Shown here one piece after another: positions 8,165 to 18,306 of a stretch of 64,000 nt of DNA. Both the position numbers and the translations under genes were made by a program. This DNA comes from Pseudomonas lalkuanensis (lineage in GTDB: Bacteria > Pseudomonadota > Gammaproteobacteria > Pseudomonadales > Pseudomonadaceae), in contig NZ_CP043311.1 of the NCBI RefSeq assembly GCF_008807375.1, positions 1,592,001-1,656,000 on the forward strand, given 5' to 3'. Numbering within the stretch: the stretch's first letter is position 1; the number at the start of each line of letters is the position of its first letter. The notes beneath the pieces were generated by a model. That model had not been told where the DNA came from and did not search any database. It worked only from the letters and a program-made list of their open reading frames with translations.

Positions 8165-9493
8165 ATGCAGCAATCTCCTCAAGCGGCCAATGCCTGGCGC
8201 GTGCTCTTCCTGCTTTTCCTGGCGAACCTGTTCAACTTCTTCGATCGGACCATTCCGGCCATCATCATCGAGCCGGTTCGTCACGAGTGGAGCCTCTCCG
8301 ACTTCCAGCTGGGCCTGATCGGCACCGCCTTCACCCTGGTCTATGCCATCGCCGGCGTACCGTTGGGACGCATGGCCGATACCGGCGCGCGCAGGAAGAT
8401 CATGGGTTGGGGCCTGGCAGTCTGGAGCGGGCTGACGGCGGTGAACGGCCTGGCCTGGAACTTCTGGAGCTTCCTCCTGGTGCGCATGGGCGTGGGCATT
8501 GGCGAGGCCAGCTACGCGCCGGCGGCCAACTCGCTGATCGGTGACCTCTTTCCCGCCCACAAGCGCGCCCGCGCCATGGGTATTTTCATGCTCGGCCTGC
8601 CGCTGGGGCTGGTACTGGCCTTCTTCACCATCGGCGCCATGGTCAAGGCATTCGACAGCTGGCGCGCGCCGTTCTTCATTGCCGCCGTACCGGGGCTGAT
8701 CCTGGCCATCTTCATGTTCTTCATCAAGGAACCGGCTCGCGGTGCTGCCGAGGTGGTGAAGGTTTCCAGCGCAACCCCGGTGGACAAGCCGCTGCGCCGG
8801 GTGCTGGCGATCCGCACCTTCTGGTGGCTGACCGTCGCCGGCCTGACCTACAACTTCGCCACCTACGCCACCAACTCCTTCATGGTGCCGATGCTGCAGC
8901 GCTATTTCCTGATGCCCCTGGAGCAGGCGGCCATCTCCACCGGGATCATCACCGGTCTCACCGGCCTCGTGGGGCTGACCCTGGGGGGCTGGGTGGCGGA
9001 CAAGGTGCACCAGAAGTCCGAGCGTGGCCGCTTGCTGCTGGCCGCCTTCAGCATGGCGGTTGCGGCTGTCTGCACCGCTTACGCGCTGATGGCGGGACGC
9101 ATCGAGGTCGGCCTGTTCGTCGGTGTGTTCAGCCTGGGCTGGCTGTTCGCCTACAACTTCTACACCTGCGTCTACACCGCCATCCAGGACGTGGTGGAGC
9201 CGCGCCTTCGCGCCACTGCAATGGCGCTGTACTTCGCCGGCCTCTATCTGCTCGGCGGCGGTCTCGGCCCGGTCGTGGTGGGCTTGCTGTCGGACCACTA
9301 TTCCCAGGTGGCGATGCTGGCGGCCGGTGCCGGCGAAATGAACGAAACCTTCAAGGCTGTAGGCCTGCACAACGCCATGTACTTGGTGCCGGCGGCGCTC
9401 ACCTTGACCATGCTGGCGCTGTTCCAGGCCGCTCGTTGCTTCGTGCGCGATGCGGCGAACATGCGCCAGGGCCTGGCGGCGGCAATGGCCTGA
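8165..9493 (+). CDS. MFS transporter (spinster-like / DHA1-type)
   Basis: This is a 442-residue, twelve-span major facilitator protein of the inner membrane. It begins with a short cytoplasmic end followed by VLFLLFLANLFNFFDRTIPA. Motif A of the superfamily is visible in the loop after span 2 as GRMADTGARRKIMG. The next spans include VRMGVGIGEASYAPAANS, a signature shared with the spinster and phosphoglycerate-transporter-like groups. The FFDR aromatic-acidic start also favours spinster. A rho-independent terminator follows directly, so it is a single-gene unit. The substrate cannot be told from sequence. Confidence 0.88.
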   Translation: MQQSPQAANAWRVLFLLFLANLFNFFDRTIPAIIIEPVRHEWSLSDFQLGLIGTAFTLVYAIAGVPLGRMADTGARRKIMGWGLAVWSGLTAVNGLAWNFWSFLLVRMGVGIGEASYAPAANSLIGDLFPAHKRARAMGIFMLGLPLGLVLAFFTIGAMVKAFDSWRAPFFIAAVPGLILAIFMFFIKEPARGAAEVVKVSSATPVDKPLRRVLAIRTFWWLTVAGLTYNFATYATNSFMVPMLQRYFLMPLEQAAISTGIITGLTGLVGLTLGGWVADKVHQKSERGRLLLAAFSMAVAAVCTAYALMAGRIEVGLFVGVFSLGWLFAYNFYTCVYTAIQDVVEPRLRATAMALYFAGLYLLGGGLGPVVVGLLSDHYSQVAMLAAGAGEMNETFKAVGLHNAMYLVPAALTLTMLALFQAARCFVRDAANMRQGLAAAMA

Positions 9494-9507
9494 CGGTAAA
9501 CCGCAAT

Positions 9508-9538
9508 GAAAGAAGGCCCGCATGTGCGGGCCTTCTTT
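9508..9538 (+). terminator. Rho-independent terminator after the MFS gene
   Basis: A 14-bp stem (AAAGAAGGCCCGCA paired with TGCGGGCCTTCTTT) has almost no loop and ends in T-rich sequence, 15 bases after the stop codon. Its A/T ends make it usable in both directions. Confidence 0.9.
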
Positions 9539-9543
9539 CTGGG

Positions 9544-9632
9544 TGATGGGTATCGCTTTGCTCGAGGAATGCCGCCCGACCCATCCTGCGGTCCTGGTTT
9601 GTAGGATGGGTTGAGCTTGCGAAACCCATCAA
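9544..9632. repeat. Pseudomonas GATGGGTT-type intergenic repeat pair
   Basis: GATGGGTATCG...CCCGACCCATCCTGC (9544-9588) is followed by GTAGGATGGGTTGAGC...GAAACCCATC (9601-9630). These are two inverted copies of a short palindromic repeat common between pseudomonad genes. It sits between the convergent MFS and rapA genes. Confidence 0.65.
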
Positions 9633-9648
9633 TCGAGGCCGATGCTGA

Positions 9649-12498
9649 TCAGCCCGCCACCAGCACTCGGATCGACTCCAGGCGCAGGGCCGCCTTGTCC
9701 AGCAGCTGCAGGCCTTCGTCACGCTGATGACGAATGGCTTCCAACTCGCTGTCGCGCACGGTCGGGTTCACCGCCTGGAGGGCGGTGAGGCGGGCCAGTT
9801 CTTCGTCCAGCTCGGCCTTCAGTCGACGTTGGGCTTCGGCCACACGTTCGGCGTGGCGCGGGGCGATCTTGGCTTCGCCTGCGTTGATCTGCGCCGCAAG
9901 CACATCGCGCTGGGCCTGGACGAACTTGTTGGCGCTGCCGCGCGGCACGCTTTCCAGTTGGTCATTGAGGGTGTCGAAGGCCACCTTCGCCGCCAGGTCG
10001 TTGCCGTTGGCGTCCAGCAGGCAGCGTAGGGCCTTGGGCGGCAGGAAGCGGCTGAGCTGCAGGGAGCGCGGGGCTACCGCTTCGCTGACGTAGAGCAGTT
10101 CCAGCAACACGGTGCCGGGCTTGAGTGCCTTGTTCTTGATCAGCGCCACGGAGGTGTTGCCCATGGAGCCGGAGAGCACCAGATCCATGCCACCCTGCAC
10201 CATGGGGTGTTCCCAGGTGAGGAATTGCATGTCCTCGCGGGACAGGGCCTGGTTGCGGTCGTAGGTGACGGTCACGCCTTCGTCGTCGCCCAGGGGGAAG
10301 CCGGCGTCGAGCATCTTCTCGCCGGGTTTGAGTACCAGGGCGTTCTCGGAGTGGTCTTCGCTGTCGATGCCGAAGGCTTCGAACAGGGACTCCATATAGA
10401 TAGGCAGGGCGAACTGGTCGTCCACTTCGAGGATGTCTTCCACCAGGCGCTCGCCCTCGCCAGCGCCACCGGAGTTGAGTTCCAGCAGGCGGTCACGGCC
10501 ATTGTGCATTTCGCCTTCCAGGCGCTTGCGCTCGGCTTCGGCTTCACTCACCAGGGCCTCCCAGGCCTTGTCGTCGCCACCTTCGAGCATGGGCAGCAGG
10601 CGCGGGCCGAACTGATGCTGGATGGCGTTGCCGGTGGGGCAGGTGGCGAGGAAGGCGTTCAGCGCCTGGTGGTACCACTGGAACAGACGCTCTTGCGGGC
10701 TGTTGTCGAGGTAAGGCACGTGCAGCTGGATGGTGTGCTTCTGGCCGATACGGTCGAGGCGGCCGATGCGCTGTTCCAGCAGGTCCGGGTGGGCCGGCAG
10801 GTCGAACAGCACCAGGTGGTGGGCGAACTGGAAGTTGCGGCCCTCGGAGCCGATTTCCGAGCAGATCAGCACCTGGGCGCCGAATTCCTCGTCCGCGAAG
10901 TAGGCGGCTGCGCGGTCGCGCTCGAGGATGCTCATGCCTTCGTGGAACACGGTGGCGGGAATGCCGGAGCGCACGCGCAGGGCGTCTTCCAGGTCCAGGG
11001 CGGTTTCCGCGTGGGCGCAGATCACCAGCACCTTGAACTTCTTCAGCATCTTCAGGGTGTCGATCAGCCACTCGACACGCGGGTCGAAGCGCCACCAGCG
11101 CTCGGATTCGTCGCCGCTGTCGTGTTGCGCCTGGAAGCTGACTTCCGGGTAGAGGTCGGGATGCTCGCCGATCGGCAGCTCCATGTACTCCACCGGGTTG
11201 GGCAGCGCGTAGGGGTGCAGCTGGCGCTCGGGGAAGCCCTGCACGGCGGCACGGGTGTTGCGGAACAGCACGCGGCCGGTGCCGTGGCGGTCCAGCAGCT
11301 CGCGTACCAGGCGCGGCGAGGCTTCTGCGTCACCCTCGGCGAGGGCCTTGAGCAGGCTTTCACCTTCTTCACCGAGGAAGCCCTTGATGGTGGCTTCGGC
11401 CTTGGCGCTCAGACGGCCCTGGTCCAGCAGTTCCTGGACGGCTTCGGCCACGGGGCGGTAGTTGGCGCTTTCGGCGCGGAAGGCGTCCAGGTCATGGAAG
11501 CGGTTGGGGTCCAGCAGGCGCAGGCGCGCGAAGTGGCTTTCCTGGCCCAGCTGTTCCGGGGTGGCGGTGAGCAGCAGCACACCGGGGATGACTTCAGCCA
11601 GTTGCTCGACCAGGCGGTACTCGGGGCTGGCCTGTTCCGGGTGCCAGACCAGGTGGTGGGCTTCGTCGACCACCAGCAGGTCCCATCCGGCGGCGAAGGC
11701 GGCATCCTGGGCGCGTTCGCTCTCCTTCAGCCACTCCAGCGAGACCAGGGCGAGCTGGGTGTCCTCGAAGGGGTTGCTGGCATCGCTTTCGGCGAAGCGC
11801 TCGGCATCGTACAGGGCAACCTGCAGGTTGAAGCGGCGGCGCATTTCCACCAGCCACTGGTGCTGGAGGTTTTCCGGAACCAGGATCAGCACCCGGCTGG
11901 CGCGGCCGGAGATGAGCTGGCGGTGGATGACCAGGCCGGCCTCGATGGTCTTGCCCAGGCCCACTTCGTCGGCCAGCAGAACGCGTGGCGCAACGCGGTC
12001 GGCCACTTCACGGGCGATGTGCAGCTGGTGCGCGATGGGCTGCGCGCGGGCGCCGGAGAGCCCCCAGAGGGACGACTGCAGCAGGCGCGAGCGGTGCTCA
12101 AGGGTGTGGTAGCGCAGGGCGAACCACTTGTGCGGGTCGATCTGGCCGGCGAAGAGGCGATCGTTGGCCAGGCGGAACTGGATGAAGTTGTTCAGCTGGG
12201 TTTCCGGGAGGATGCGGCGCTCGTTCTGGGCAGTGATGCCGTGATAGATGAGCAGGCCATCGACATCCTCGACTTCCTGGACGTTGAGTTTCCAGCCATC
12301 GAAGTGGGTGATCTCGTCGCCGGGGGCGAAGCGCACGCGGGTCAGGGGAGCATTGCGCAGCGCGTACTGGCGGGTGTCGCCAGTGGCCGGGTAGAGCACG
12401 GTGAGCAGGCGGCCATCCGACGTCAGGATGGTCCCGAGCCCCAGCTCCGCTTCGCTGTCACTGATCCAGCGTTGCCCCGGTTGATACTGCTGCGCCAT
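9649..12498 (-). CDS. rapA: RNA polymerase-associated SWI2/SNF2 ATPase RapA
   Basis: RapA (HepA) binds core RNA polymerase and uses ATP to recycle it after transcription. The 949-residue length matches the family. An N-terminal Tudor-like region ([17 protein letters not shown]) is followed by the ATPase core with motif [14 protein letters not shown], motif [10 protein letters not shown] and motif [11 protein letters not shown]. The helicase C lobe has [19 protein letters not shown] and [11 protein letters not shown]. The frame extends 47 codons upstream, but the ATG at 12498 gives the known family N-terminus and follows a GGGAGACAG ribosome site. It is divergent from a small conserved gene and alkB, the arrangement known in P. 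aeruginosa. Confidence 0.97.
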   Translation of the reverse strand: MAQQYQPGQRWISDSEAELGLGTILTSDGRLLTVLYPATGDTRQYALRNAPLTRVRFAPGDEITHFDGWKLNVQEVEDVDGLLIYHGITAQNERRILPETQLNNFIQFRLANDRLFAGQIDPHKWFALRYHTLEHRSRLLQSSLWGLSGARAQPIAHQLHIAREVADRVAPRVLLADEVGLGKTIEAGLVIHRQLISGRASRVLILVPENLQHQWLVEMRRRFNLQVALYDAERFAESDASNPFEDTQLALVSLEWLKESERAQDAAFAAGWDLLVVDEAHHLVWHPEQASPEYRLVEQLAEVIPGVLLLTATPEQLGQESHFARLRLLDPNRFHDLDAFRAESANYRPVAEAVQELLDQGRLSAKAEATIKGFLGEEGESLLKALAEGDAEASPRLVRELLDRHGTGRVLFRNTRAAVQGFPERQLHPYALPNPVEYMELPIGEHPDLYPEVSFQAQHDSGDESERWWRFDPRVEWLIDTLKMLKKFKVLVICAHAETALDLEDALRVRSGIPATVFHEGMSILERDRAAAYFADEEFGAQVLICSEIGSEGRNFQFAHHLVLFDLPAHPDLLEQRIGRLDRIGQKHTIQLHVPYLDNSPQERLFQWYHQALNAFLATCPTGNAIQHQFGPRLLPMLEGGDDKAWEALVSEAEAERKRLEGEMHNGRDRLLELNSGGAGEGERLVEDILEVDDQFALPIYMESLFEAFGIDSEDHSENALVLKPGEKMLDAGFPLGDDEGVTVTYDRNQALSREDMQFLTWEHPMVQGGMDLVLSGSMGNTSVALIKNKALKPGTVLLELLYVSEAVAPRSLQLSRFLPPKALRCLLDANGNDLAAKVAFDTLNDQLESVPRGSANKFVQAQRDVLAAQINAGEAKIAPRHAERVAEAQRRLKAELDEELARLTALQAVNPTVRDSELEAIRHQRDEGLQLLDKAALRLESIRVLVAG

Positions 12499-12653
12499 GC
12501 CTGTCTCCCTGAGATGAAAAAAGCCGCGTATGTTAACGGAACCAAGGGCGCAGGGCGACGCCGGATACGGGCCGTATGTCCGCAAAAGTGTAGCGAGCGC
12601 CGGTAAAGAAGCGCCGACGACGGCCGACAGACTGACCAAAGGAGGGCGTCATC
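12499..12653. promoter_or_regulatory. Divergent intergenic region, rapA / small conserved gene
   Basis: These 155 bp must hold both promoters. The right side ends with a strong ribosome site AAAGGAGGG nine bases before the ATG at 12654. No operator is obvious. Confidence 0.4.
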
Positions 12654-12950
12654 ATGCTGCCACCCATTCCGCAGAGCCTGGTCCCGGTCACGGCCCAACA
12701 GGACGTGGTCAAGCCGCGCCCGGACATTCCGCCAGTCACGCCGATGCAGGAGAGCGCGCAGGAGAGCGCCGTGGGCCTGGACAAGCGCCATCCCCAGGAG
12801 GCTGAGGAACTGTTGCGAGAAGAGCAGCGCCGCCGCCAGCGACGTGGCTATACACCGCAGGAACTCGCGACGGGAGAGGTGGCTGAGGAAGACCAGTCGG
12901 TGCTGGAGGAACTGCCGCGCCAGGGCCTGTGGGTGGATGTGGAAGTCTGA
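12654..12950 (+). CDS. Conserved hypothetical protein (98 aa, rapA-alkB neighbourhood)
   Basis: This is a soluble 98-residue protein. A proline-rich N-terminal third (MLPPIPQSLVPVT) is followed by a strongly charged helical segment EAEELLREEQRRRQRRGYTP and an acidic C-terminal end (VLEELPRQGLWVDVEV). I recognise no domain and see no signal peptide or membrane span. A very good ribosome site (AAAGGAGGG) and the conserved position between rapA and alkB in Pseudomonas support it as a real gene. Function unknown. Confidence 0.8.
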   Translation: MLPPIPQSLVPVTAQQDVVKPRPDIPPVTPMQESAQESAVGLDKRHPQEAEELLREEQRRRQRRGYTPQELATGEVAEEDQSVLEELPRQGLWVDVEV

Positions 12951-12986
12951 CGCGCGCAGAATGAGTCATCTCTTCCCCTGAAGCCG

Positions 12987-13586
12987 ATGCCGGTGGACCT
13001 GTTCGACGATATTCCCCTCCAACTGCCCGATGCCGAGCTGCGTTACGAGCCGCACTTCCTGTCGAGGGACGAGGCCAGTGACTGGCTCGCGCGGCTGGTC
13101 GCCGAAACGCCATGGGAACAGCCTGAGGTCAATCTGCACGGCCGCTATTACCCGGTGCCACGCCTGGTGGCCTGGTACGGCGATCCCGAGGCCAGCTACC
13201 GCTATTCCGGTCTGACCCACCAACCCTTGCCCTGGACGCCATTGCTGGCGGAAATCCGCGCGCGGCTGGTGGGCGCGACAGGTCAACCCCTCAATGGCGT
13301 GCTGCTCAATTACTACCGCGACGGCCAGGATTCCATGGGCTGGCACAGCGACGACGAGCCCGAACTGGGGCGCAATCCGCTGGTGGCCTCGCTGAATCTG
13401 GGTGGCACCCGTCGCTTCGACCTGCGGCGCAAGGGCGGCAGCCGCATCGAGCATTCCCTGGAACTCGGGCATGGTGCGCTACTGGTCATGAGCGGGCCGA
13501 CGCAGCATCATTGGCAGCACCAGGTGGCGAAGACACGTACCCCTTGCGCCCCCCGGCTCAACCTCACATTCCGCTGGATTCGCTGA
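12987..13586 (+). CDS. alkB: AlkB-type alpha-ketoglutarate-dependent DNA dealkylase
   Basis: This enzyme oxidatively removes methyl groups from 1-methyladenine and 3-methylcytosine in DNA, using Fe(II), O2 and 2-oxoglutarate. The 199-residue protein has the iron-binding HxD in WHSDDE (His119, Asp121) and the distal histidine in HHWQHQVAKT near residue 177. The 2-oxoglutarate arginine and RLNLTFRWIR lie at the C-terminus. LLNYYRDGQDSMGWHSDDE is typical of the group closer to human ALKBH2 than to E. coli AlkB. It ends in a one-base overlap with a small basic gene. The start codon lacks a strong ribosome site; a GTG two codons later is an alternative. Confidence 0.93.
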   Translation: MPVDLFDDIPLQLPDAELRYEPHFLSRDEASDWLARLVAETPWEQPEVNLHGRYYPVPRLVAWYGDPEASYRYSGLTHQPLPWTPLLAEIRARLVGATGQPLNGVLLNYYRDGQDSMGWHSDDEPELGRNPLVASLNLGGTRRFDLRRKGGSRIEHSLELGHGALLVMSGPTQHHWQHQVAKTRTPCAPRLNLTFRWIR

Positions 13587-13741
13587 TGAGCAACGACGAC
13601 AACCTGATCGACTTCGGCGCCGAGCGCGACAAGCGCATCCATGACGTCCACGAGAAGCGCCTGAACGACATGCGCAAGGCCTTCGAGCAAGCCATGCCCC
13701 TGTCCAAGGGCAAAAAAGGCAAGAAGCCGAAGAAGCGCTGA
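13586..13741 (+). CDS. Small basic conserved protein (51 aa)
   Basis: The ATG overlaps the alkB stop (TGATG), so it is coupled to alkB. The product is a charged helix (RDKRIHDVHEKRLNDMRKAF) ending in a lysine-rich tail KGKKGKKPKKR, suggesting nucleic-acid or ribosome contact. Similar short tails occur in small pseudomonad proteins, but I assign no function. A longer in-frame version beginning inside alkB is not needed. Confidence 0.7.
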   Translation: MSNDDNLIDFGAERDKRIHDVHEKRLNDMRKAFEQAMPLSKGKKGKKPKKR

Positions 13742-13778
13742 GTTCAGTGCGACCTTCCCCAGATCCTCACCACTTCTT

Positions 13779-13824
13779 TTTTGTGGGAGCGAATTCATTC
13801 GCGAATGAATTCGCTCCCACAAAA
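13779..13824. repeat. Perfect 46-bp palindrome (REP-type GTGGGAGCGA element)
   Basis: Two 23-base arms from TTTTGTGGGAGCG to CGCTCCCACAAAA pair perfectly with no loop bases. The arms equal the repeat found near 3.4, 39.7, 50.7 and 57.6 kb. It lies 37 bases after the small basic gene and, with its T-rich ends, could also end transcription in both directions. Confidence 0.85.
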
Positions 13825-13865
13825 CGGCCGTTCCCATCCTTTCCGTTGTCGCACATCCCCAAAAA

Positions 13866-13879
13866 TTGACTTGGGTCAG
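13866..13879 (+). promoter_or_regulatory. Second, imperfect FNR/Anr/Dnr-like box
   Basis: TTGACTTGGGTCAG resembles the TTGATNNNNATCAA consensus with three changes. It lies 50 bases (centre to centre) upstream of the better box, about 128 bases before the ccoM-like start. Confidence 0.45.
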
Positions 13880-13915
13880 TGTCCCGCCTGCCTGCTCGCA
13901 GGTGCCCGGAACCTG

Positions 13916-13929
13916 TTGATCCAGATCAA
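13916..13929 (+). promoter_or_regulatory. Anr (FNR-type) box upstream of ccoM-like gene
   Basis: TTGATCCAGATCAA is an exact match to the FNR/Anr consensus. It is 70 bases before the ATG at 14000. A CTTGAACCCAT stretch near 13956-13966 would suit a -10 region at the usual activator distance (about 41 bases from the box centre to the start). Confidence 0.8.
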
Positions 13930-13999
13930 TTTTCCACTCCTGCCGTGCGGGTAACTTGAACCCATCGAAGCAACAACGCCACAACGCAGGAGGCAGATC

Positions 14000-14116
14000 A
14001 TGTTCATCGATACAGTCGTTCTCGCCGGTATAGGCACCGTCGGTCTCATGGTCGCTTTCTTCGCCGGTGTTGGTTACTTCATCTGGAAAGACTCGCACAA
14101 ACGCAATTCGCGTTGA
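14000..14116 (+). CDS. ccoM: CcoM-like small subunit of cbb3 cytochrome c oxidase
   Basis: This gene is too short for usual gene finders. The 38-residue product is a single membrane span (VVLAGIGTVGLMVAFFAGV) followed by GYFIWKDSHKRNSR. The FIWKDS end and the length match my memory of CcoM, a small subunit found in the Pseudomonas stutzeri cbb3 oxidase. A strong ribosome site (GCAGGAGGC) precedes the ATG. A perfect Anr box lies upstream and a terminator follows, so it is an independent low-oxygen unit, away from ccoNOQP. The main doubt is the identity, because so short a protein gives little sequence to compare. Confidence 0.78.
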   Translation: MFIDTVVLAGIGTVGLMVAFFAGVGYFIWKDSHKRNSR

Positions 14117-14150
14117 GTCACTCTGGGTTTACAGGCACGCAAGGCACCTC

Positions 14151-14177
14151 GGGCGACTTCGGTCGCCCATTTTTTTG
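14151..14177 (+). terminator. Rho-independent terminator of ccoM-like gene
   Basis: GGGCGAC and GTCGCCC pair around a stable TTCG tetraloop and are followed by ATTTTTTT, 35 bases after the stop codon. Confidence 0.93.
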
Positions 14178-14219
14178 TTCCCGCTTTTCTTCCTTCCCGG
14201 CCCGCGCCAGACTGGCGCA

Positions 14220-15347
14220 ATGCCGATCCAGACCCTATCCCGCCTAGACGATCTCGACCCGCAGCACTGGGATACCCTGCTGCCGGACGACCAGCCGTTC
14301 CTGCGTCATGCTTTTCTATCCACCCTGGAAGAAAGCGGCAGCGTGGGTGGCCGCAGTGGCTGGCATCCGGCCCATCACCTGCTCCGTGGGGCGAATGGCG
14401 AACTAAAGGCCGCGATGCCCGCCTACCTGAAAAGTCACTCCTACGGCGAGTACGTGTTCGATTGGGCGTGGGCCGACGCTTGCCAACGTGCTGGCATTCC
14501 TTACTACCCCAAACTGTTGGCGGCCGTGCCTTTCACCCCGGTAGGGGGCGCGCGGTTGCTGGCGGTTGATGATGCTGCGGCAAGCGAGCTGCTCGATGCG
14601 GCGGTGGCCGACGCTGCTGCCGACGACCTGTCCGGGCTGCACATCAATTTCACCGATGCCTTCGCCGACCACCATTTGCGTAACCGCGAAGGCTGGCTGG
14701 AGCGCCTCGGCTGCCAATTCCACTGGCGCAATCACGGCTATCGGGATTTCCAGGATTTCCTCGACGCCTTGAGTTCGCGCAAGCGCAAGCAGATCCGCAA
14801 GGAACGTGAGCAGGTGGCGGGGCAGGGGATCGAGTTCCAGTGGCGCGGTGGCCAGGAACTGGATGAGGCGGACTGGGATTTCGTCTATTCGTGCTACGCC
14901 AATACCTACCGGGTGCGTGGCCAGGCGCCCTATCTAACCCGCAGCTTCTTCAGCCTGCTGGCCGAGCGGATGCCGGAGACGATCCGCGTGGTACTGGCGC
15001 TGCAGCACGGCCGGCCGGTGGCCATGGCGTTTTCGCTACAGGGTGGTGACACGCTTTACGGGCGTTACTGGGGGTGTCTGGCGGAGTTCGACAGGCTGCA
15101 TTTCGAAACCTGTTTCTACCAGGGCATCGATCAGGCCATCGCAGCGGGACTCAAGCGTTTCGATGCCGGGGCCCAGGGCGAACACAAGTTGATACGGGGA
15201 TTCGAGCCGGTGATCACCCGCTCCTGGCACTGGCTGTCCCATCCCGGCTTACGGGCTGCGGTGGACGACTTCCTGGTGCAGGAGCGGGGTGGGGTGCTGG
15301 CCTACGCAGAAGAAGCGCGCGGCCTGCTGCCCTACCGGCGGGATTGA
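14220..15347 (+). CDS. FemAB-like GNAT-superfamily acyltransferase (DUF482/peptidogalycan family)
   Basis: This is a 375-residue soluble protein. Recognisable segments are DQPFLRHAFLSTLEESGSVG near the N-terminus, YLKSHSYGEYVFDWAWADAC near 75-94, FLDALSSRKRKQIRKEREQV near 180-199, and GRYWGCLAEFDRLHFETCFYQGI then GAQGEHKLIRGFEP in the last third. These fit the FemAB-like acyltransferase family (often annotated as GNAT or peptidogalycan biosynthesis). The acceptor is unknown. The ATG at 14220 has no good ribosome site but starts the family's typical N-terminus; the frame is open upstream through the ccoM terminator, which argues against the longer form. Confidence 0.85.
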   Translation: MPIQTLSRLDDLDPQHWDTLLPDDQPFLRHAFLSTLEESGSVGGRSGWHPAHHLLRGANGELKAAMPAYLKSHSYGEYVFDWAWADACQRAGIPYYPKLLAAVPFTPVGGARLLAVDDAAASELLDAAVADAAADDLSGLHINFTDAFADHHLRNREGWLERLGCQFHWRNHGYRDFQDFLDALSSRKRKQIRKEREQVAGQGIEFQWRGGQELDEADWDFVYSCYANTYRVRGQAPYLTRSFFSLLAERMPETIRVVLALQHGRPVAMAFSLQGGDTLYGRYWGCLAEFDRLHFETCFYQGIDQAIAAGLKRFDAGAQGEHKLIRGFEPVITRSWHWLSHPGLRAAVDDFLVQERGGVLAYAEEARGLLPYRRD

Positions 15348-15692
15348 TCAGCCGATCTGGGTGGGGTCAGGGGAGGCGTCAGTCCCGCTGTCGGGGGAGA
15401 CGTCGATATGGCTAACGAGGGTGCCGTCAGCGGTAGTGCCGCCCCATTCGAGGAAGCGGAGCTTGTGTACTTCGCCTTCGCTGTCTTCGTAGACGAGGGT
15501 GACCGGGACTACGCCTGTCTTCTGGGAGGTGTCGGTGCGGTGCAGCACCTTCTGGATGTCGACTTCCATTCCGTAGTGATAGTCCACGGGCTGCAGAGCG
15601 GCACCGTGGTTCTGGTTCTGAATGCCATCCTGGGCGAATACGCTGGGCGCGAGGCTAGAGAGCAGGGCGCTTACAACCGAGGCCATTTTCAT
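15348..15692 (-). CDS. DUF2790 exported protein, copy 1 (114 aa)
   Basis: This is a small exported protein of the Pseudomonas DUF2790 family. A signal peptide (MKMASVVSALLSSLAPSVFA, cut before QDG) is followed by the conserved core VDYHYGMEVDIQKVLHRTD, GVVPVTLVYEDSEG and HKLRFLEWG. A Thr/Ser/Asp-rich tail of about 20 residues is absent from copy 2 at 16008-16274. The start at 15692 has AGAGGAA upstream; a longer frame to 15746 would destroy the signal peptide. It meets the acyltransferase gene tail to tail with no gap. The role is unknown; some family members are induced by metals in other pseudomonads (uncertain memory). Confidence 0.85.
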   Translation of the reverse strand: MKMASVVSALLSSLAPSVFAQDGIQNQNHGAALQPVDYHYGMEVDIQKVLHRTDTSQKTGVVPVTLVYEDSEGEVHKLRFLEWGGTTADGTLVSHIDVSPDSGTDASPDPTQIG

Positions 15693-16007
15693 AAGGCTTG
15701 TATTCCTCTGTTGGGTTTCGCTTACAAGGGACTCCATCTGACCCACTGAGCGTTTTTAGTTCAACCGCCCGCTTCGGCGATCCTCGGTTTGGGTGTTTTT
15801 TAACCAGCGGCAATCGCCCGAGCTTGAGGTGTTGCGACCGTTTGTCGCAGGTGGTGATTTTTTTATCTTCTGGTCCATCTGGGCATTAATTCCACCCCGA
15901 CTAAACCGTTCATCTGGTGAATTCACCTGGGCAAGGTGTACCCCACATCCGAGGGCACGAGGTCGGGGCACATGGTGCGCCCGGCCTTCTGTCCGGTGCC
16001 GTACGGA
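15693..16007. promoter_or_regulatory. 315-bp spacer between DUF2790 genes
   Basis: This spacer is AT-richer than its flanks (for example GGTGATTTTTTTATCTTC near 15852-15869 and CATTAATTCC near 15883). It contains the promoter of copy 1. A block GGACTCCATCTGACCCA (15729-15745) recurs, nearly identical, upstream of copy 2 (GGACTCCATATGACCA, 16325-16340), implying shared control or recent duplication. No gene is seen. Confidence 0.5.
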
Positions 16008-16274
16008 TCAGCTGTTACTGGTGTGGCTGCCCCATTCCAGGAAGCGGACCTTGTGCAGTTCGCCCTGGCTGTCTTCGTAGACCATGGTGACGGGAACCAC
16101 GCCCGCGCGCTGGCTGGCGTCGGTGCGATACAGGACGCGCTGAACGTCCAGTTCCATGCCGTAGTGGTAGTCGACTGCCGGAATGCCGGCCCCGATATCC
16201 CGCTGGTATTCCTGGGCGAACACGCTCGGGGCGAGGCTGGCGAGCACGGCGCTGACGGCGGATGCGATCTTCAT
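16008..16274 (-). CDS. DUF2790 exported protein, copy 2 (88 aa)
   Basis: This paralogue of the gene at 15348-15692 has the signal peptide MKIASAVSAVLASLAPSVFA and then the same core (VDYHYGMELDVQRVLYRTD, GVVPVTMVYEDSQG, HKVRFLEWGS). It lacks the acidic tail of copy 1. The two proteins share most positions of the core, and their upstream regions share a block too, so the pair arose by tandem duplication. AAGAGAGGAT before the ATG is the ribosome site. Function unknown; periplasmic by its signal peptide. Confidence 0.85.
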   Translation of the reverse strand: MKIASAVSAVLASLAPSVFAQEYQRDIGAGIPAVDYHYGMELDVQRVLYRTDASQRAGVVPVTMVYEDSQGELHKVRFLEWGSHTSNS

Positions 16275-16416
16275 GGGCTGATCCTCTCTTGGGTCCGTTT
16301 ATGGTTTCGGGTGAAACCGGAGACGGACTCCATATGACCAGCCGGGGGCGCCGGCTTGAAATCAATGCGCCTTGTATTGGAGATCAGCCGCGTCGATGCA
16401 GGGACGCGGCCTGGGC

Positions 16417-18249
<1,833 letters not shown>

Positions 18250-18306
18250 AACGAGTCCATCCGAAAGTGAAGCGGTCGGTCCGGGCGTCCTGCCCGGGCC
18301 GAAAAA

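Noticed and set aside
9544..9632. Terminator for rapA
   Set aside because: The structure lacks a T-tract toward rapA and matches a dispersed repeat; listed as repeat only.
10207..12606. Long plus-strand open frame (about 800 codons) opposite rapA
   Set aside because: Same shadow effect; no domain and biased composition, while the minus strand encodes complete RapA.
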